From NCBI RefSeq assembly GCF_003711105.1, contig NZ_CP023865.1, positions 966,001 to 1,030,000 of the forward strand: DNA of 64,000 nt, written 5' to 3'. Position 1 is the first letter of the stretch, and each line of letters begins with the position of its first letter. The position numbers and the translations under genes are program-made. This stretch comes from Actinoplanes teichomyceticus ATCC 31121. GTDB lineage: Bacteria; Actinomycetota; Actinomycetes; Mycobacteriales; Micromonosporaceae. Below, one piece after another: positions 1 through 11,000 of this stretch. Below the pieces are notes generated by a model, which saw only the letters and a list, made by a program, of their open reading frames with translations, did no database searches and was not told where the DNA came from.

Positions 1-324
1 CACCCGTACGGAGGGGTGGCGTCACGAGTGAAGAGTTCCGCCCTTCGGGGGCGGGGCGAACGGCCCGTGCGGCGCGGGCCGGGGACCCGGCACGCTGGAG
101 GCGCGGCGGAACCACCCGGTGCACGTGGCGCATGATTAGCTTGGAATTACTGAGAGTGATGTGATGACTTGTACTGTGACAGCGGTCATGCGCGGAGTTA
201 CGCTACCGGCGAGTAACAAGCTCATTCCTGGAACGCGTTCTTGGTCGGCATCCGTGAAGACACCCTCCTTCGCGTGTCCGCCGTAGGTCCGGCACCGTCG
301 CTAGAACTGCTGGGGAGTCGATTG
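1..324. other. Intergenic region upstream of pntA
   Basis: No convincing gene is seen. A short hairpin (CCGCCC, loop TTCGG, GGGCGG; about 38-54) may end a gene lying to the left. The stretch around 130-200 is clearly richer in A and T than its surroundings and is the likely place for the pntAB promoter, but no -35/-10 pair stands out. Confidence 0.4.
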
Positions 325-1854
325 ATGATCATTGGTGTTCTGGGTGAGTCCGATCCGGGCGAGAGGCGCGTGGCGGCCACCCCCGCGACCGTGGAGCAGC
401 TGCGCAAGCTCGGCTACGAGGTGGTGGTGGAACCCGGCGCCGGACGCCGGGCCTCGTTCGCCGACGAGGCCTACGCGGACGCGGGCGCGACGATCGGCGA
501 CCCGTACCGGGCCGACGTCGTCTTCACCATCAACGCGCCGGAGCCGGCCCGGCTGGACCGGCTCCGGGCCGGGGCGACGCTGATCGGCGTCTTCAACCCG
601 CGACTGAACGCCGAGCTCGTCCAGGAGTTCGCGCGGCGGCCGATCACCGTGCTGTCGATGGACGCGGTGCCCCGCATCTCCCGGGCCCAGTCGCTGGACG
701 TGCTCTCCTCGATGGCCAACATCGCGGGATACCGCGCGGTCGTCGAGGCGGCGCACGCGTTCGGGCGGTTCTTCACCGGGCAGGTGACCGCGGCCGGCAA
801 GGTCCCGCCGGCGAAGGTGCTGGTCGCCGGCGTCGGCGTGGCCGGTCTCGCGGCGATCGGCGCGGCCGGCAGCCTGGGCGCCGTCGTCCGGGCCACCGAC
901 CCCCGGCCCGAGGTCGCCGACCAGGTCAAGTCGCTCGGCGGGGAGTACCTCGCGGTGCGGGCCGCCGACGTCGAGGTCTCGGCCACCGGGTACGCCAAGG
1001 AGATGTCCGACGACTACAACGAGCGGGCCGCGCGGCTCTACGCCGAGCAGGCCACCGAGGTCGACATCATCATCACCACCGCGCTGATCCCGGGCCGGCC
1101 GGCGCCCCGGCTGATCACCGCGCCGATGGTGGCGAGCATGAAACCGGGCAGCGTGATCGTCGACATGGCGGCGGCGAACGGCGGCAACGTCGAGGGCACC
1201 GTCCCCGGCGAGTCGATCACCACCCCGAACGGCGTGACCATCATCGGCTACACCGACCTGGCCGGCCGCCTGCCCGCGCAGGCCTCCCAGCTCTACGGCA
1301 CCAACCTGGTGAACCTGATCAAGCTGATGACACCCGGGCGGGACGGCACCCTCGTGCTCGACTTCGACGACGTCGTGCAGCGCGCGATCACCGTCGTACG
1401 GGAAGGGGAACTGACCTGGCCACCGCCTCCGGTGGCGGTGTCGGCGGCGCCGGCCCAGGCGGCGCCGGCGGCCACCGCGCCGAAGGCCGTGGCGCAGCCG
1501 CCGGCCGCCGGCAGGAACCGGGGGCTCGCCCTGGTCGGCGCCGGGGCGCTCGCGCTGTTCCTGCTCGCGGCACTGGCGCCGGCCGCGCTGCGCGGACACC
1601 TGACCGTTTTCGCGCTGGCCATCGTGATCGGGTACTACGTGATCGGGCACGTGCACCACGCCCTGCACACCCCGCTGATGTCGGTGACCAACGCGATCTC
1701 CGGGATCATCGTGGTCGGCGCGCTGCTGCAGCTCGGGCACGGCGGCCTCGCGGTGACCGTGCTGTCGCTCATCGCCATCCTGCTGGCCAGCATCAACGTC
1801 TTCGGTGGCTTCGCGGTGACCCGCCGCATGCTCGCCATGTTCACCAGGAGCTGA
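325..1854 (+). CDS. pntA: NAD(P) transhydrogenase subunit alpha
   Basis: Predicted 509-residue alpha subunit of the membrane proton-translocating transhydrogenase, which couples hydride transfer between NADH and NADP+ to proton movement. Residues 1 to about 370 form the NAD(H)-binding domain, opening with [16 protein letters not shown] and containing a glycine-rich [11 protein letters not shown] dinucleotide fold. An Ala/Pro-rich linker follows (about 385-420), then three or four hydrophobic helices (about 425-509), so the alpha1 and alpha2 parts are fused as in E. coli PntA. The ATG at 325 is preferred to a TTG at 241 because it has a GGGGAG site just upstream and gives the family N-terminus. 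The stop is four bases before pntB, so the two are one operon. Confidence 0.93.
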   Translation: MIIGVLGESDPGERRVAATPATVEQLRKLGYEVVVEPGAGRRASFADEAYADAGATIGDPYRADVVFTINAPEPARLDRLRAGATLIGVFNPRLNAELVQEFARRPITVLSMDAVPRISRAQSLDVLSSMANIAGYRAVVEAAHAFGRFFTGQVTAAGKVPPAKVLVAGVGVAGLAAIGAAGSLGAVVRATDPRPEVADQVKSLGGEYLAVRAADVEVSATGYAKEMSDDYNERAARLYAEQATEVDIIITTALIPGRPAPRLITAPMVASMKPGSVIVDMAAANGGNVEGTVPGESITTPNGVTIIGYTDLAGRLPAQASQLYGTNLVNLIKLMTPGRDGTLVLDFDDVVQRAITVVREGELTWPPPPVAVSAAPAQAAPAATAPKAVAQPPAAGRNRGLALVGAGALALFLLAALAPAALRGHLTVFALAIVIGYYVIGHVHHALHTPLMSVTNAISGIIVVGALLQLGHGGLAVTVLSLIAILLASINVFGGFAVTRRMLAMFTRS

Positions 1855-1858
1855 CCCG

Positions 1859-3277
1859 ATGACCATCGAAACGGCGGCCCAGGCCGCGTACCTCGTCGCC
1901 GCTCTGCTGTTCATCCTCGCGCTGGCCGGGCTGTCCCGGCACGAGAGCGCCCGGCTCGGCAACCTCTTCGGCATCGCCGGGATGGCGCTCGCGCTGGTCG
2001 CGACGGTCGCGCTGGCCCTGGTCGGCGACCTGAGCGGCACCGGGCTGGTGCTGTTGCTGGCGGCGACCGGCGTCGGCGCCACGATCGGCCTGTACCGGGC
2101 CGGCAGGGTCGAGATGACCGGGATGCCGGAGCTGATCGCGCTGCTGCACAGCTTCGTCGGCCTGGCCGCCGTGCTGGTCGGCTGGAACGGCTACCTGCAC
2201 GTCGAGGCCGACCCGGACGGCGCCGAGGCGGGCGTGCTGCGCGCCCAGGAGCTGCTCGGCATCCACAGCGCCGAGGTGTTCATCGGCGTCTTCATCGGCG
2301 CGGTGACCTTCACCGGCTCCGTCGTGGCGTTCCTCAAGCTCAGTGCCCGGATGAAGTCCCGGCCGCTGATGCTGCCCGGCAAGAACCTGCTCAACGTGGG
2401 CGCGCTGACCGCGTTCGTGCTGCTGACCGTCTGGTTCGTGATCGACCCGCAGCTGTGGCTGCTGATCGCGGTCACCGCCGTCGCCCTGCTGCTCGGCTGG
2501 CACCTGGTCGCCTCGATCGGCGGCGGCGACATGCCGGTCGTGGTCTCCATGCTCAACAGCTACTCCGGCTGGGCCGCGGCGGCCTCCGGCTTCCTGCTGG
2601 AGAACGACCTGCTGATCGTGACCGGGGCGCTCGTCGGCTCGTCCGGCGCCTACCTGTCCTACATCATGTGCAAGGCGATGAACCGGTCGTTCCTCTCGGT
2701 CATCGCCGGCGGCTTCGGCATTGAGGCCGGCCCGGCCGACGACACCGACTACGGCGAACACCGCGAGATCCAGGCCGAGGCGGTGGCGAAGATGCTCAGT
2801 GAGGCCGAGTCGGTGATCATCACGCCGGGCTACGGCATGGCGGTCGCCCAGGCCCAGTACGGGGTCGCCGAGCTCACCCGCAAGCTGCGCGAACGCGGCG
2901 TGGACGTCCGCTTCGGCATCCACCCGGTGGCCGGCCGCCTGCCCGGGCACATGAACGTGCTGCTCGCCGAGGCCAAGGTGCCGTACGACGTGGTCTTCGA
3001 GATGGACGAGATCAACGACGACTTCGCGCGCACCTCGGTGGTGCTGGTGATCGGCGCCAACGACACGGTCAACCCGGCGGCCACCGAGGACCCGTCCAGC
3101 CCGATCGCCGGGATGCCGGTCCTCAAGGTGTGGGAGGCCGGCGAGGTGATCGTCTTCAAACGGTCGATGGCGTCCGGGTACGCCGGGGTGCAGAACCCGC
3201 TGTTCTTCCGGGAGAACAGCGCGATGCTCTTCGGGGACGCCAAGGACCGGGTGAACGACATCCTGCGGGCCTTCTGA
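1859..3277 (+). CDS. pntB: NAD(P) transhydrogenase subunit beta
   Basis: Predicted 472-residue beta subunit, partner of the preceding alpha subunit. The first 260 residues are a series of hydrophobic helices forming most of the proton channel. The C-terminal third is the NADP(H)-binding domain, with the conserved [10 protein letters not shown] loop and later [12 protein letters not shown] and [16 protein letters not shown] segments typical of the family. Length matches PntB. The start ATG lies four bases after the pntA stop with CAGGAG upstream. The pair would supply NADPH from NADH using the proton gradient, which suits a secondary-metabolite producer, but no direct link to the polyketide genes downstream can be seen. 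Confidence 0.95.
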   Translation: MTIETAAQAAYLVAALLFILALAGLSRHESARLGNLFGIAGMALALVATVALALVGDLSGTGLVLLLAATGVGATIGLYRAGRVEMTGMPELIALLHSFVGLAAVLVGWNGYLHVEADPDGAEAGVLRAQELLGIHSAEVFIGVFIGAVTFTGSVVAFLKLSARMKSRPLMLPGKNLLNVGALTAFVLLTVWFVIDPQLWLLIAVTAVALLLGWHLVASIGGGDMPVVVSMLNSYSGWAAAASGFLLENDLLIVTGALVGSSGAYLSYIMCKAMNRSFLSVIAGGFGIEAGPADDTDYGEHREIQAEAVAKMLSEAESVIITPGYGMAVAQAQYGVAELTRKLRERGVDVRFGIHPVAGRLPGHMNVLLAEAKVPYDVVFEMDEINDDFARTSVVLVIGANDTVNPAATEDPSSPIAGMPVLKVWEAGEVIVFKRSMASGYAGVQNPLFFRENSAMLFGDAKDRVNDILRAF

Positions 3278-3303
3278 CGCTCGCCGCGGCCACGGCCGGC
3301 GCG

Positions 3304-3330
3304 ACGCCCGGACTCCGGTCCGGGCGTTTC
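3304..3330 (+). terminator. Terminator after pntB
   Basis: A perfect 9-bp stem (ACGCCCGGA at 3304-3312, TCCGGGCGT at 3319-3327) with a 6-base loop lies 27 bases after the pntB stop and is followed by TTCG. It separates pntAB from the glycosyltransferase. Confidence 0.75.
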
Positions 3331-3461
3331 GCGTCGGTGGCCGTCGACCGGCATGTTCACCGGCAGAACGTCCGGCATCGTGAGGTTGCCGCCGATTCTG
3401 CCGGGTCACCGCGGGGTCACCGCTCGTACGCTCGCTGACGTCCCGACAAGCCGGAGGCGTC

Positions 3462-5000
3462 ATGACCAGCGAACGGATCGCGACAGGCGGCGGCCACGTG
3501 CCGGCCGCCGCAGCGGCCCGCACCGTCGTGCCCCCGGTGGCCTGGCCCCTGCTGAGTGCCGTCGCGGGCGTGGCCGTCGCGGTCATCGTGGCCGCCGCCG
3601 GCCGTTACGGCCCGCACCGTGACGAGCTGTACTTCATCGTCGCCGGGCGGCACCTGGCCTTCGGCTACGACGACCAGCCGTCCCTGGTTCCGCTGCTCGC
3701 CCGGCTCATGGACGCCGTCGCCGGCGGGTCGCTGACCGTGCTGCGCCTGCCGAACGCGCTCGCGGTCGGCGCCACGGTGCTGCTCACCGGCCTGCTCGCC
3801 CGCGAGTTCGGCGGCGGCCGGGCCGCGCAGGCGCTGGCCGCGGCGGCCTGGGCGACCGCGCCCGCGGTGCTCGTCGCCGGTCGGATGCTGGTCACCCCGC
3901 CGTTCGACATCCTCGGCTGGACGGCGGTCGCCTACCTGTTCGCCCGCTGGGGCCGTACCCGCGACGACCGGTTGCTGCTGGCGCTCGGCCCGATCGTCGG
4001 CCTGAACCTGCACGTCAAGACGCTGCCGTTGCTGTTTCTGGCGGCGTTGGCGGTCGCCGTCGCGGTGACCGGCCCCCGCGAGGTGCTGCGCCGGCCCGCC
4101 CTGTGGACCGCCGCCCTCGTCGCCGTCGCGGTGTGGGCGCCCAACCTGTGGTGGCAGGCCGCCAACGGCTGGCCGCAGTTCCACAAGGCCGTCCAGCTGT
4201 CCGGCGACGGGCTGTACGGCACCCGCGCCGAGCTGCTGCCCGCCCAGCTGCTCTACATCGGCCCGCCGCTGGCCGCGATGTTCCTGCTCGGCCTGTGGCG
4301 GCTGCTCACCGACCGGTCCGGTGGTCCGCAGCGGGCGCTCGGGGTGGCGTTCGTGGTGGTTCTCGGCCTCGTGTTCGTCACCGGCGGGCACGCCTACTAC
4401 CCGCTCGGCGCCATGCCCGCGGTCGTCGCCGCCGGCGCCGTGGCCGGGACCGCCTGGGCTCGTACGGCGGCGCGCCGCCGCTGGCTCGGCGCGGCCGTGG
4501 CCGCGAACGCGGCGCTCAGCGCGGTGGCCGCGCTGCCGGTCCTGCCGGTCGACCGGTTCGCCGGCTCGCCGGTGGCCGCGCTCAACGTGGACGCCGGCGA
4601 GATGATCGGCTGGCCGGAACTGGCCGCGACGGTGGCCGGCGTGTACCGCACCCTGCCGCCGGAGCAGCGCCGCACCGCGGTCGTCTTCGCCCAGAACTAC
4701 GGCGAGGCGGGCGCCCTGGACCGGTACGGCCCGGCGCTGGGCCTGCCCCGGCCGTACAGCGGGCACGTCGCGTTCTGGCGCTGGGGGCCGCCCCCGGACG
4801 CCGCCACCGGCCCGGTCATCGCGGTCGGCTGGTTCACCGCCGAATCGCTCGCGCCGCTGTGCGCCGCGCCCGTGGTGGTCACCCGGCTGGACAACGGTCA
4901 CCGGCTCGCCAACACCGAGCAGGGCGCACCGGTGTGGCTCTGCGACGCACCGCGGCAACCGTGGTCGGTGGCCTGGCCGGCGCTGCGCCACCTCGGCTGA
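3462..5000 (+). CDS. GT39-type membrane glycosyltransferase
   Basis: Predicted 512-residue polytopic membrane protein of the dolichyl-phosphate-mannose-protein mannosyltransferase-like (PMT_2, GT-C fold) family. A short cytoplasmic N-terminus is followed by a first helix and then HRDELYF, which carries the acidic catalytic pair expected in the first external loop. About ten further hydrophobic helices follow, and the last 120 residues form a soluble extracytoplasmic domain. The likely reaction is transfer of a sugar from a polyprenyl-phosphate donor to an acceptor outside the membrane; the acceptor is unknown. The start has GGAGG eight bases upstream. It ends 40 bases before the polyketide operon, so it may be co-transcribed and could decorate that product, but this is inference. 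Confidence 0.75.
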   Translation: MTSERIATGGGHVPAAAAARTVVPPVAWPLLSAVAGVAVAVIVAAAGRYGPHRDELYFIVAGRHLAFGYDDQPSLVPLLARLMDAVAGGSLTVLRLPNALAVGATVLLTGLLAREFGGGRAAQALAAAAWATAPAVLVAGRMLVTPPFDILGWTAVAYLFARWGRTRDDRLLLALGPIVGLNLHVKTLPLLFLAALAVAVAVTGPREVLRRPALWTAALVAVAVWAPNLWWQAANGWPQFHKAVQLSGDGLYGTRAELLPAQLLYIGPPLAAMFLLGLWRLLTDRSGGPQRALGVAFVVVLGLVFVTGGHAYYPLGAMPAVVAAGAVAGTAWARTAARRRWLGAAVAANAALSAVAALPVLPVDRFAGSPVAALNVDAGEMIGWPELAATVAGVYRTLPPEQRRTAVVFAQNYGEAGALDRYGPALGLPRPYSGHVAFWRWGPPPDAATGPVIAVGWFTAESLAPLCAAPVVVTRLDNGHRLANTEQGAPVWLCDAPRQPWSVAWPALRHLG

Positions 5001-5040
5001 TTCCTCCCTCCCTGCCCCTTTCGGCGAAAGGAACCCCACC

Positions 5041-6081
5041 GTGCCCGTTTCTCCACTGACGACCATCAGTGGCGTCGACGGCATCGTCAACCAGGACCGG
5101 GTCAACCACCTGAACTGTCGCAAGGGACAGCTGCTGGCCGTGACCGCGAGCCGGTCGCCGTGGAGCGACCTGCTGCTGTACGGCGCGCTCGGCTCGACGT
5201 TCGCGATCTACCGGCACTGCTTCCGCCGCGGCGGCTACCGCTGGGACTTCCCGGCGCCCTACGTCGTGGACGAGGATCTCGCGCTGCTCGGCTTCCAGGC
5301 GCCGCGCCTGGCCAAGCTGGATCTGGCCGACGTCCGCGCCGGCCTGCCCGACTTCATCGCGCGGGACCAGCCGGTGTTCTTCGACGCGCCGCGCGGGGAC
5401 TTCGGCTACTGGGTGGACTTCATGCGCCGCACCGGCACGGTCCCCGAGGAGTACCGGGAGCTGCACTCGTACCTGGTGGGCGGGCTCAGCGCGGACGGCG
5501 AGACCGTCCTGATCGTCGACAACACCACCGACAACCTCCAGTTCCAGCGCTTCGAGATCCCGATGGCCGACCTGGTCGCCGGGTACGCCCGCGAGCCGCA
5601 GCGGTGGTTCCTGGACTGCCAGACGCTGATCCGTACCGGCGAGCCGGACTTCGCCGGGTTCGTGGCGCGCTACCGGGCGTTCGTCGAGAGCTGGCAGGAC
5701 GGCTTCGAGATCTACGACCTGATCGCCGACAGCCTGCCGTCCGAGCGGACCCGCTTCGAGCACACCTACCAGACGCCGAGCGTCAACAGCCTCGCCCTGC
5801 TGGCCGGATCCCGCGGCATGTTCCAGCGGTTCCTGCGGCACACCGGGCACAGCCCGCAGCTGGCGCACCGCTACGAACGGCTCGCCTCGGCGATCGCCCT
5901 GCTGCAGGACCAGGCCGCCCGGTTCCACGGCGGCGCCGCCGACGTGTCCCTCGACGACATGCGCCGCGACCTGCACGCCCTGCGGCTGCGCGAGCAGGAC
6001 ACGGCCCGGCTGCTGCGCGCGGACCTGGGCCGCGGCCCGGTGTCGTTCCCGGCGGCCGACGCCCTGGCCGGCCGGGCATGA
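5041..6081 (+). CDS. BtrH-like cysteine acyltransferase/peptidase-fold protein
   Basis: Predicted 346-residue protein with a GTG start preceded by GGCGAAAGG. The N-terminus (NHLNCRKGQLL, Cys26) followed by LLYGALGSTFAIYRH resembles the BtrH_N family, in which a cysteine-protease-like fold transfers an acyl group from an acyl carrier protein. A later HSYLVGG segment followed by a strand and VDNTTD would supply the His and Asp of a papain-like triad. The C-terminal 150 residues are helical without a recognised motif. It opens a run of five ORFs ending with a carrier-protein-bearing synthase, so a role in off-loading or transferring the ACP-bound chain is plausible. The family call is from motif pattern only. 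Confidence 0.5.
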   Translation: MPVSPLTTISGVDGIVNQDRVNHLNCRKGQLLAVTASRSPWSDLLLYGALGSTFAIYRHCFRRGGYRWDFPAPYVVDEDLALLGFQAPRLAKLDLADVRAGLPDFIARDQPVFFDAPRGDFGYWVDFMRRTGTVPEEYRELHSYLVGGLSADGETVLIVDNTTDNLQFQRFEIPMADLVAGYAREPQRWFLDCQTLIRTGEPDFAGFVARYRAFVESWQDGFEIYDLIADSLPSERTRFEHTYQTPSVNSLALLAGSRGMFQRFLRHTGHSPQLAHRYERLASAIALLQDQAARFHGGAADVSLDDMRRDLHALRLREQDTARLLRADLGRGPVSFPAADALAGRA

Positions 6082-6095
6082 CCGAGGGGGAGGGG

Positions 6096-7175
6096 ATGCG
6101 GCAGCTCTACATCTTCGACGGGCTGGCCGGCAGCGACGGGCCGCCGCTGGCGCAGCTGCGCGCGCTGGCCGCCCGGCCGGAGAACACCCGGTTCTTCCGG
6201 GTCGCGGCCGAGGCGGTCCAGGCGAGCTTCGACCACGTCGGCGCCCAGGTGTACCGGCGTGAGCTGCCCGGCGGCCTGCCGCTGCGCGAGCTGCTGACCG
6301 GCCCGCCCGCGCCGCCCGCGGTGCTCGGGCACTCGCTGGTGCAGGGCATCTGCGCGCACGTCTACCAGCTGTGTCTGCTGCAGCCGGGGCCGGACGCCGC
6401 CCCGGCGCCGGTCGCCGCGGCCGGGCACAGCATGGGCGTGCAGGCCGCGATCGCCGCGGGCCGCCGGCTCACCGACCGCCGCTCGTTCCTGCGGTTCAGC
6501 CGCGCCTCGATCAGCCTGGCCGCGATGATCATGCTGCGGTGCCACCAGGTGTTCGAGGAACGGGTGGCGAGTCCGGCGGTGACCCGCGCGTACCAGGAGC
6601 GGGCGGCCGCCCCGGCGGTGCGGCCCACCGCGATGGCCGCGGTGCTGGCGATCGACGAGGCCGACCTGCGTGCCCGGGTGGCGGCGTACGCCGGCCCGGT
6701 CGAGCTCGCCATCGTCAACTCGGCCCGCTCCCACGTGCTGGCCGGGACGCCCGGCGCGCTGGCCGAGTTCTGGCTGGCCAACGCCGACGACTTCGAGCGG
6801 CGGCGGGTGCGCTGGATGTTCCTGGCCAGCACCGCGCCGTTCCACTCCAGCCTGCTCGCCCCGGCCGCCGAGCTGATCCACGGCGACCGGGGGGTCCTCG
6901 ACTACGAGGTCACCGGCGACGGTCTCGCACTACCGGTGTACGTCGCCGAGGAGCCGCGCAACCTGCAGGACCGGCCGGACCTGTGGCTGGATTTCGTCGA
7001 GCAGTCCTTCTGCCGCCCGGTCGACTGGCTCACCACCGTGACCACGGCGGTCGCGGCGACCCGCCCGGACCAGGTCGTCGACTTCGGGCCCGGCCCGGGG
7101 GCCCGGCTGTTCACCCGGGAGAGCCTGCGGCACGCCGGCTACTCCGTGCCGCTGAAGGCGCTGGCGCCGCGATGA
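6096..7175 (+). CDS. Stand-alone acyltransferase-like protein (trans-AT or acyl hydrolase)
   Basis: Predicted 359-residue alpha/beta-hydrolase-type acyltransferase. It has the nucleophile elbow AGHSMGVQAA (Ser112) and a catalytic His in STAPFHSSLL, as in malonyl-CoA:ACP transacylases, but is longer and more divergent than FabD and carries a helical insertion after the elbow. In trans-AT polyketide pathways such a second AT-like protein often acts as a proof-reading acyl hydrolase or loads an unusual unit; which applies here cannot be told. The ATG at 6096 (MRQLYIF) has GAGGGGGAGG upstream and gives the family N-terminus. A second in-frame ATG at 6078 overlaps the previous stop as ATGA. It ends 34 bases before the second acyltransferase. 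Confidence 0.75.
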   Translation: MRQLYIFDGLAGSDGPPLAQLRALAARPENTRFFRVAAEAVQASFDHVGAQVYRRELPGGLPLRELLTGPPAPPAVLGHSLVQGICAHVYQLCLLQPGPDAAPAPVAAAGHSMGVQAAIAAGRRLTDRRSFLRFSRASISLAAMIMLRCHQVFEERVASPAVTRAYQERAAAPAVRPTAMAAVLAIDEADLRARVAAYAGPVELAIVNSARSHVLAGTPGALAEFWLANADDFERRRVRWMFLASTAPFHSSLLAPAAELIHGDRGVLDYEVTGDGLALPVYVAEEPRNLQDRPDLWLDFVEQSFCRPVDWLTTVTTAVAATRPDQVVDFGPGPGARLFTRESLRHAGYSVPLKALAPR

Positions 7176-7209
7176 ACCCCACCCTCCATCGAGCAGGCAG
7201 GAGAGCATC

Positions 7210-8040
7210 ATGAACGGACTCGTCTTTCCCGGACAGGGCGTCCAGCGCAAAGGCATGGGCGGCGAGCTGTTCGACGACGCCAAGGACCTCGTCGAGGAGG
7301 CCGACGAGCTGCTCGGCTACTCCATCGTCGAGCTGTGCCTGCAGGACCCGGACGGCCGGCTGGCCGACACCCGGTACGCCCAACCGGCCATCTACTTCGT
7401 GAACGCGCTGGCGGCCCGGGAGCGGACCGCCGCCACGACCTACGACTGGTTCGCCGGGCACAGCCTCGGCGAGTACAACGCCCTGCACGCCGCCGGGGTG
7501 TTCGACCTGATGACCGGGCTGCGGCTGGTCGCCGCCCGCGGCGAGCTGATGGCCGGCGTCACCGGCGGCGCGATGGCCGCGGTCACCGGCCTGCCGGGCC
7601 GGCTCGTCGAGGGCACCCTGCGCGCCGCCGGCCTGCGCCAGGTCTACGTCGCCAACCGCAACTCCGACCGGCAGACGGTGATCGCGGGCGACCGGCTGGA
7701 ACTGCGCCGGGCGATCCAGGCGGTCCGGGAGGCCGGCGCGGCGAAGGTCACCCCGTTGCCGGTGAGCGGCCCGTTCCACACCCCGCTGATGGCCCCGGCG
7801 GCCCGCGAGTTCACCCGTACGCTGTCCGGTTTCGCCTTCGCGGCCGGCCACACACCCGTCATGTCCAGCGTCACCGCCGACGTCTTCGACCCGGCCGAGG
7901 CCGCCGGCCTGCTGAGCCGGCAGATCGCCGAGCCGGTCGAGTGGGTCCGCACGGTCCGCGCCCTGCGCGCGGCCGGCGTCACCGACATCGACGAGGTGAA
8001 CGGCACCACCCTGACCACCCTGATGGGCCGGATCCGCTGA
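7210..8040 (+). CDS. Malonyl CoA-acyl carrier protein transacylase, discrete (trans-AT)
   Basis: Predicted 276-residue FabD-type enzyme that would load malonyl groups onto carrier proteins. It starts MNGLVFPGQGVQRKGM, has the nucleophile motif GHSLGEYNA (Ser85) and the second His in VSGPFHTPLM, all in canonical order and spacing. The start ATG has AGGAG upstream. Because the next gene is a synthase without an AT domain, this protein is the natural in-trans loader. A housekeeping fabD would normally sit with fabH/acpP/fabF, none of which is here, which supports a dedicated role. Confidence 0.88.
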   Translation: MNGLVFPGQGVQRKGMGGELFDDAKDLVEEADELLGYSIVELCLQDPDGRLADTRYAQPAIYFVNALAARERTAATTYDWFAGHSLGEYNALHAAGVFDLMTGLRLVAARGELMAGVTGGAMAAVTGLPGRLVEGTLRAAGLRQVYVANRNSDRQTVIAGDRLELRRAIQAVREAGAAKVTPLPVSGPFHTPLMAPAAREFTRTLSGFAFAAGHTPVMSSVTADVFDPAEAAGLLSRQIAEPVEWVRTVRALRAAGVTDIDEVNGTTLTTLMGRIR

Positions 8041-8078
8041 CCCCGGCCCGACGACCAGCTTCGAACAGCGAGGTAGGC

Positions 8079-11000
8079 ATGGCGAAAGACATCGCGATCA
8101 TCGGTATGTCCGTCGAGGTGCCGGAGGCGCGGAACATCCACGACTTCTGGCAGCTCATCCGCACCGGCCGTACCCTGACCCGGCCCTTCCCGGCGCAGCG
8201 GCGGGCCGACATCGAGCAGTACGTGGAGTACCAGCGCGACTCCGCGATCGCCGAGTGGACCGAGCGCAACATCTCCTTCCACGACGGCGCCTACCTCGAC
8301 CGGGTGGACTCGTTCGAGCCCGAGTTCTTCCAGATGACCCCGAAGCAGGCGAGCGTCGCCGACCCGCACCAGCGCCTCATCCTGCGCAACATGTACCTGG
8401 CGCTGGAGGACGCCGGCTACACCGGCGAGCGGGTGGCCGGCTCCCGGACCGGCGTCTACGTCGGCTTCGCGGCCAACCCCGGCTCGTCGTACCTGGAGTA
8501 CTGCTGCCGGATCGACCCGACGCTGACCCAGCTCGGGCTGACCGGCAACATCACCACGATGCTGGCCAACCGGCTGTCGTACCTGATGGACCTGCGCGGG
8601 CCCAGCATGGTCGTCGACAGCGCGTGCTCGGCCTCGCTGGTCGCGGTCCACCTGGCCGTCAACGCCCTGCTGGCCGGCGACTGCGAGATGGCCGTGGTGG
8701 CCGGCTCCCGGATCGTGCTGGCCCCGGTGCAGCACCCGAACACCCGGATCGGCATCGAGTCGTCCGACGGCATGACCCGGACCTTCGACGAGGCCGCCGA
8801 CGGCACCGGCTACGGCGAGGGCTCCGGCGTGGTGGTGCTCAAGCCGCTCGACCGGGCCGTCGCGGACGGCGACCAGATCCACGCGGTCATCAAGGGCAGC
8901 GCGGTCAACCACGACGGACACTCCAGCAGCATGACCACCCCGGATGCCGCCGCCCAGGCGCGCCTGCTGCTGGCCGCCTGGTCGGACGCCGGCATCGCCC
9001 CCGAGACGGTGGGGTACCTGGAGGCGCACGGCACCGCCACCCGGGTCGGCGACCCGATCGAGTTCGACGGCCTGCAGCGCGCGTTCCGCGAGCACAGCGA
9101 CGCCACCGGGTTCTGCGCGGTCGGCACGGTCAAGGCGAACATCGGCCACCTCTTCGAGGGCTCCGGCGTCGTCGGCCTGATCAAGGCGGTGCTGACCCTG
9201 CGCGAGCGCGAGGTGCCGCCGCTGGCCGGGCTCACCACCCCGAACCCGCGGCTGGACTTCGCGAACGCGCCGGTCTACCTGCCGACCTCGGCGCAACCGT
9301 GGCCGCAGGGCGCGACCCCGCGCCGGGCCGGGGTCAGCGCGTTCGGGCTCGGCGGCACGAACTCGCACGTGGTGCTGGAGGAGTACGCCGGGCAGCCGCC
9401 CGCCGCGACGCCGGGCGCCGGGCCGTACCTGTTCACCCTCAGCGCCCGCACCGAGACCTCGCTGCGCCGCCTCGTCGACCGCTACCTCGACTGGCTCGGC
9501 GAGGGCCCGGCCGCCGGCAAGTCGCTCGCCGACATCTGCTGGACCACCAACGTCTCCCGCGCCGGGCACCGGAAGCGGATCGCCTTCGTGGTACGCGACG
9601 TCGCCGAGCTGCGGGCGCACCTGGCCGCGTACGCCGACGGCGCGCCCGTCCCGGCGGCCCCGGCCCCGGACGAGCTGGCCACCCTCCGCGACGACTACCT
9701 GGCCGGCGCCGACGCCGATCTGCTGGCGCCGTACCGGGCCGCCCGCCCCCGGATCGTCGGGCTGCCCGGCTACGAGTTCGACGAGCAGCGCTGCTGGGTC
9801 GACTTCCCGGCGGACTGGGCGGCGCGCTGGGGTGGCGGCAGCCGCCCGGAGCCGGTGTCCTACACCCAGACCCACGAGGTCGGGTTCGCGCCGACCGACC
9901 CGGCGCCGGCCGGCGACCCCGCCGAAGCGAGGGTGCTCGCGCTCGTCGACCCGGAGTGCGCGGCCGGCACGGCGCTCGACGCGGCGCTGCCGGCGGGCGC
10001 CACGGTGCTGCGCCTCGGCGAGGACTTCCAGCTCGACGAGGCGGACCTGGAACGGGTCGCCGACGACGCGATCGACGAGGAGTACACGCACGTCGTGCAC
10101 GCGCTCGCGGTCGAGGCGACGCCCGCCGGCGACCTGGCCACCTTCGACGCCCGGGTGCACAAGAACCTGACGTCGCTGCTCATGCTCGGCAAGGCGCTGA
10201 TGGCCGCCGGCGGCCGGCTCACCTTCACGGTTCTCACCCGCCGGGCGGTGGCGGTGACGGCCGGCGAGCCGGAGGTGGTCACCGAGAACGGCTCGCTCGT
10301 CGGGCTCGCGAAGTCGATCGCCCGCGAATACCCGTACCTGACCGTGCGGGTGGTCGACGTGAGCGACGACGTGCCGGCCGAGCGGCTGCGCGACGAGCTG
10401 CTGTGCGCCGAGCCCGGCGTCTACGTGCTGCGCGGGGAGACCCGTTACCACGAGTACTTCGCCGAGCTGCCCGAGGTGCAGGAGCCGGGGCAGAGCCGGC
10501 CGTACCTGAGGTCCGGCGGGGCGTACCTGATCACCGGCGGCACCGGGGCGATCGGCCTGGCCATCGCCCGGTCGTTCGCCGCCGCCCAGCCGGACGTGCA
10601 CCTGACCCTGCTCAGCCGCTCCGGCCTGCCCGAGCCGGCCGAGTGGGACGCCGTGCTCGCCGCCGACCCGGACAGCGCGGTGGCCGGACGCATCCGCGCC
10701 GTCCGGGAGATGACCGCGCTGGGCGCCGAGGTGACCGTGTCGGCCGTGGACGTGGCGGATCCGGAGCAGCTGGCCGCCGTGGTCGCCGGCATCCGGCAGC
10801 GGCACGGCCGGGTGGACGGCATCGTGCACGCGGCCGGCGTACCCGGCAACAACCCGGTCGTCGACCAGGACGTCGCGCAGTTCGCCTCGGTGCTGCGCCC
10901 CAAGATGCACGGCGCGTTCCTGCTCGACCAGCTGACCGCGGACGACCGGCCGGACTTCGTGCTGCACCTGTCCTCGGTGGCGGCGAGCATGCCGGCGCTG

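Noticed and set aside
301..2082. Long minus-strand ORF opposite pntAB
   Set aside because: It is a mirror of the strong GC codon bias of pntA/pntB; residues are Arg/His/Gly-rich and match no family.
6096..8040. Housekeeping fabD locus
   Set aside because: No fabH, acpP or fabF nearby, and a second AT-like gene plus an AT-less PKS are adjacent.
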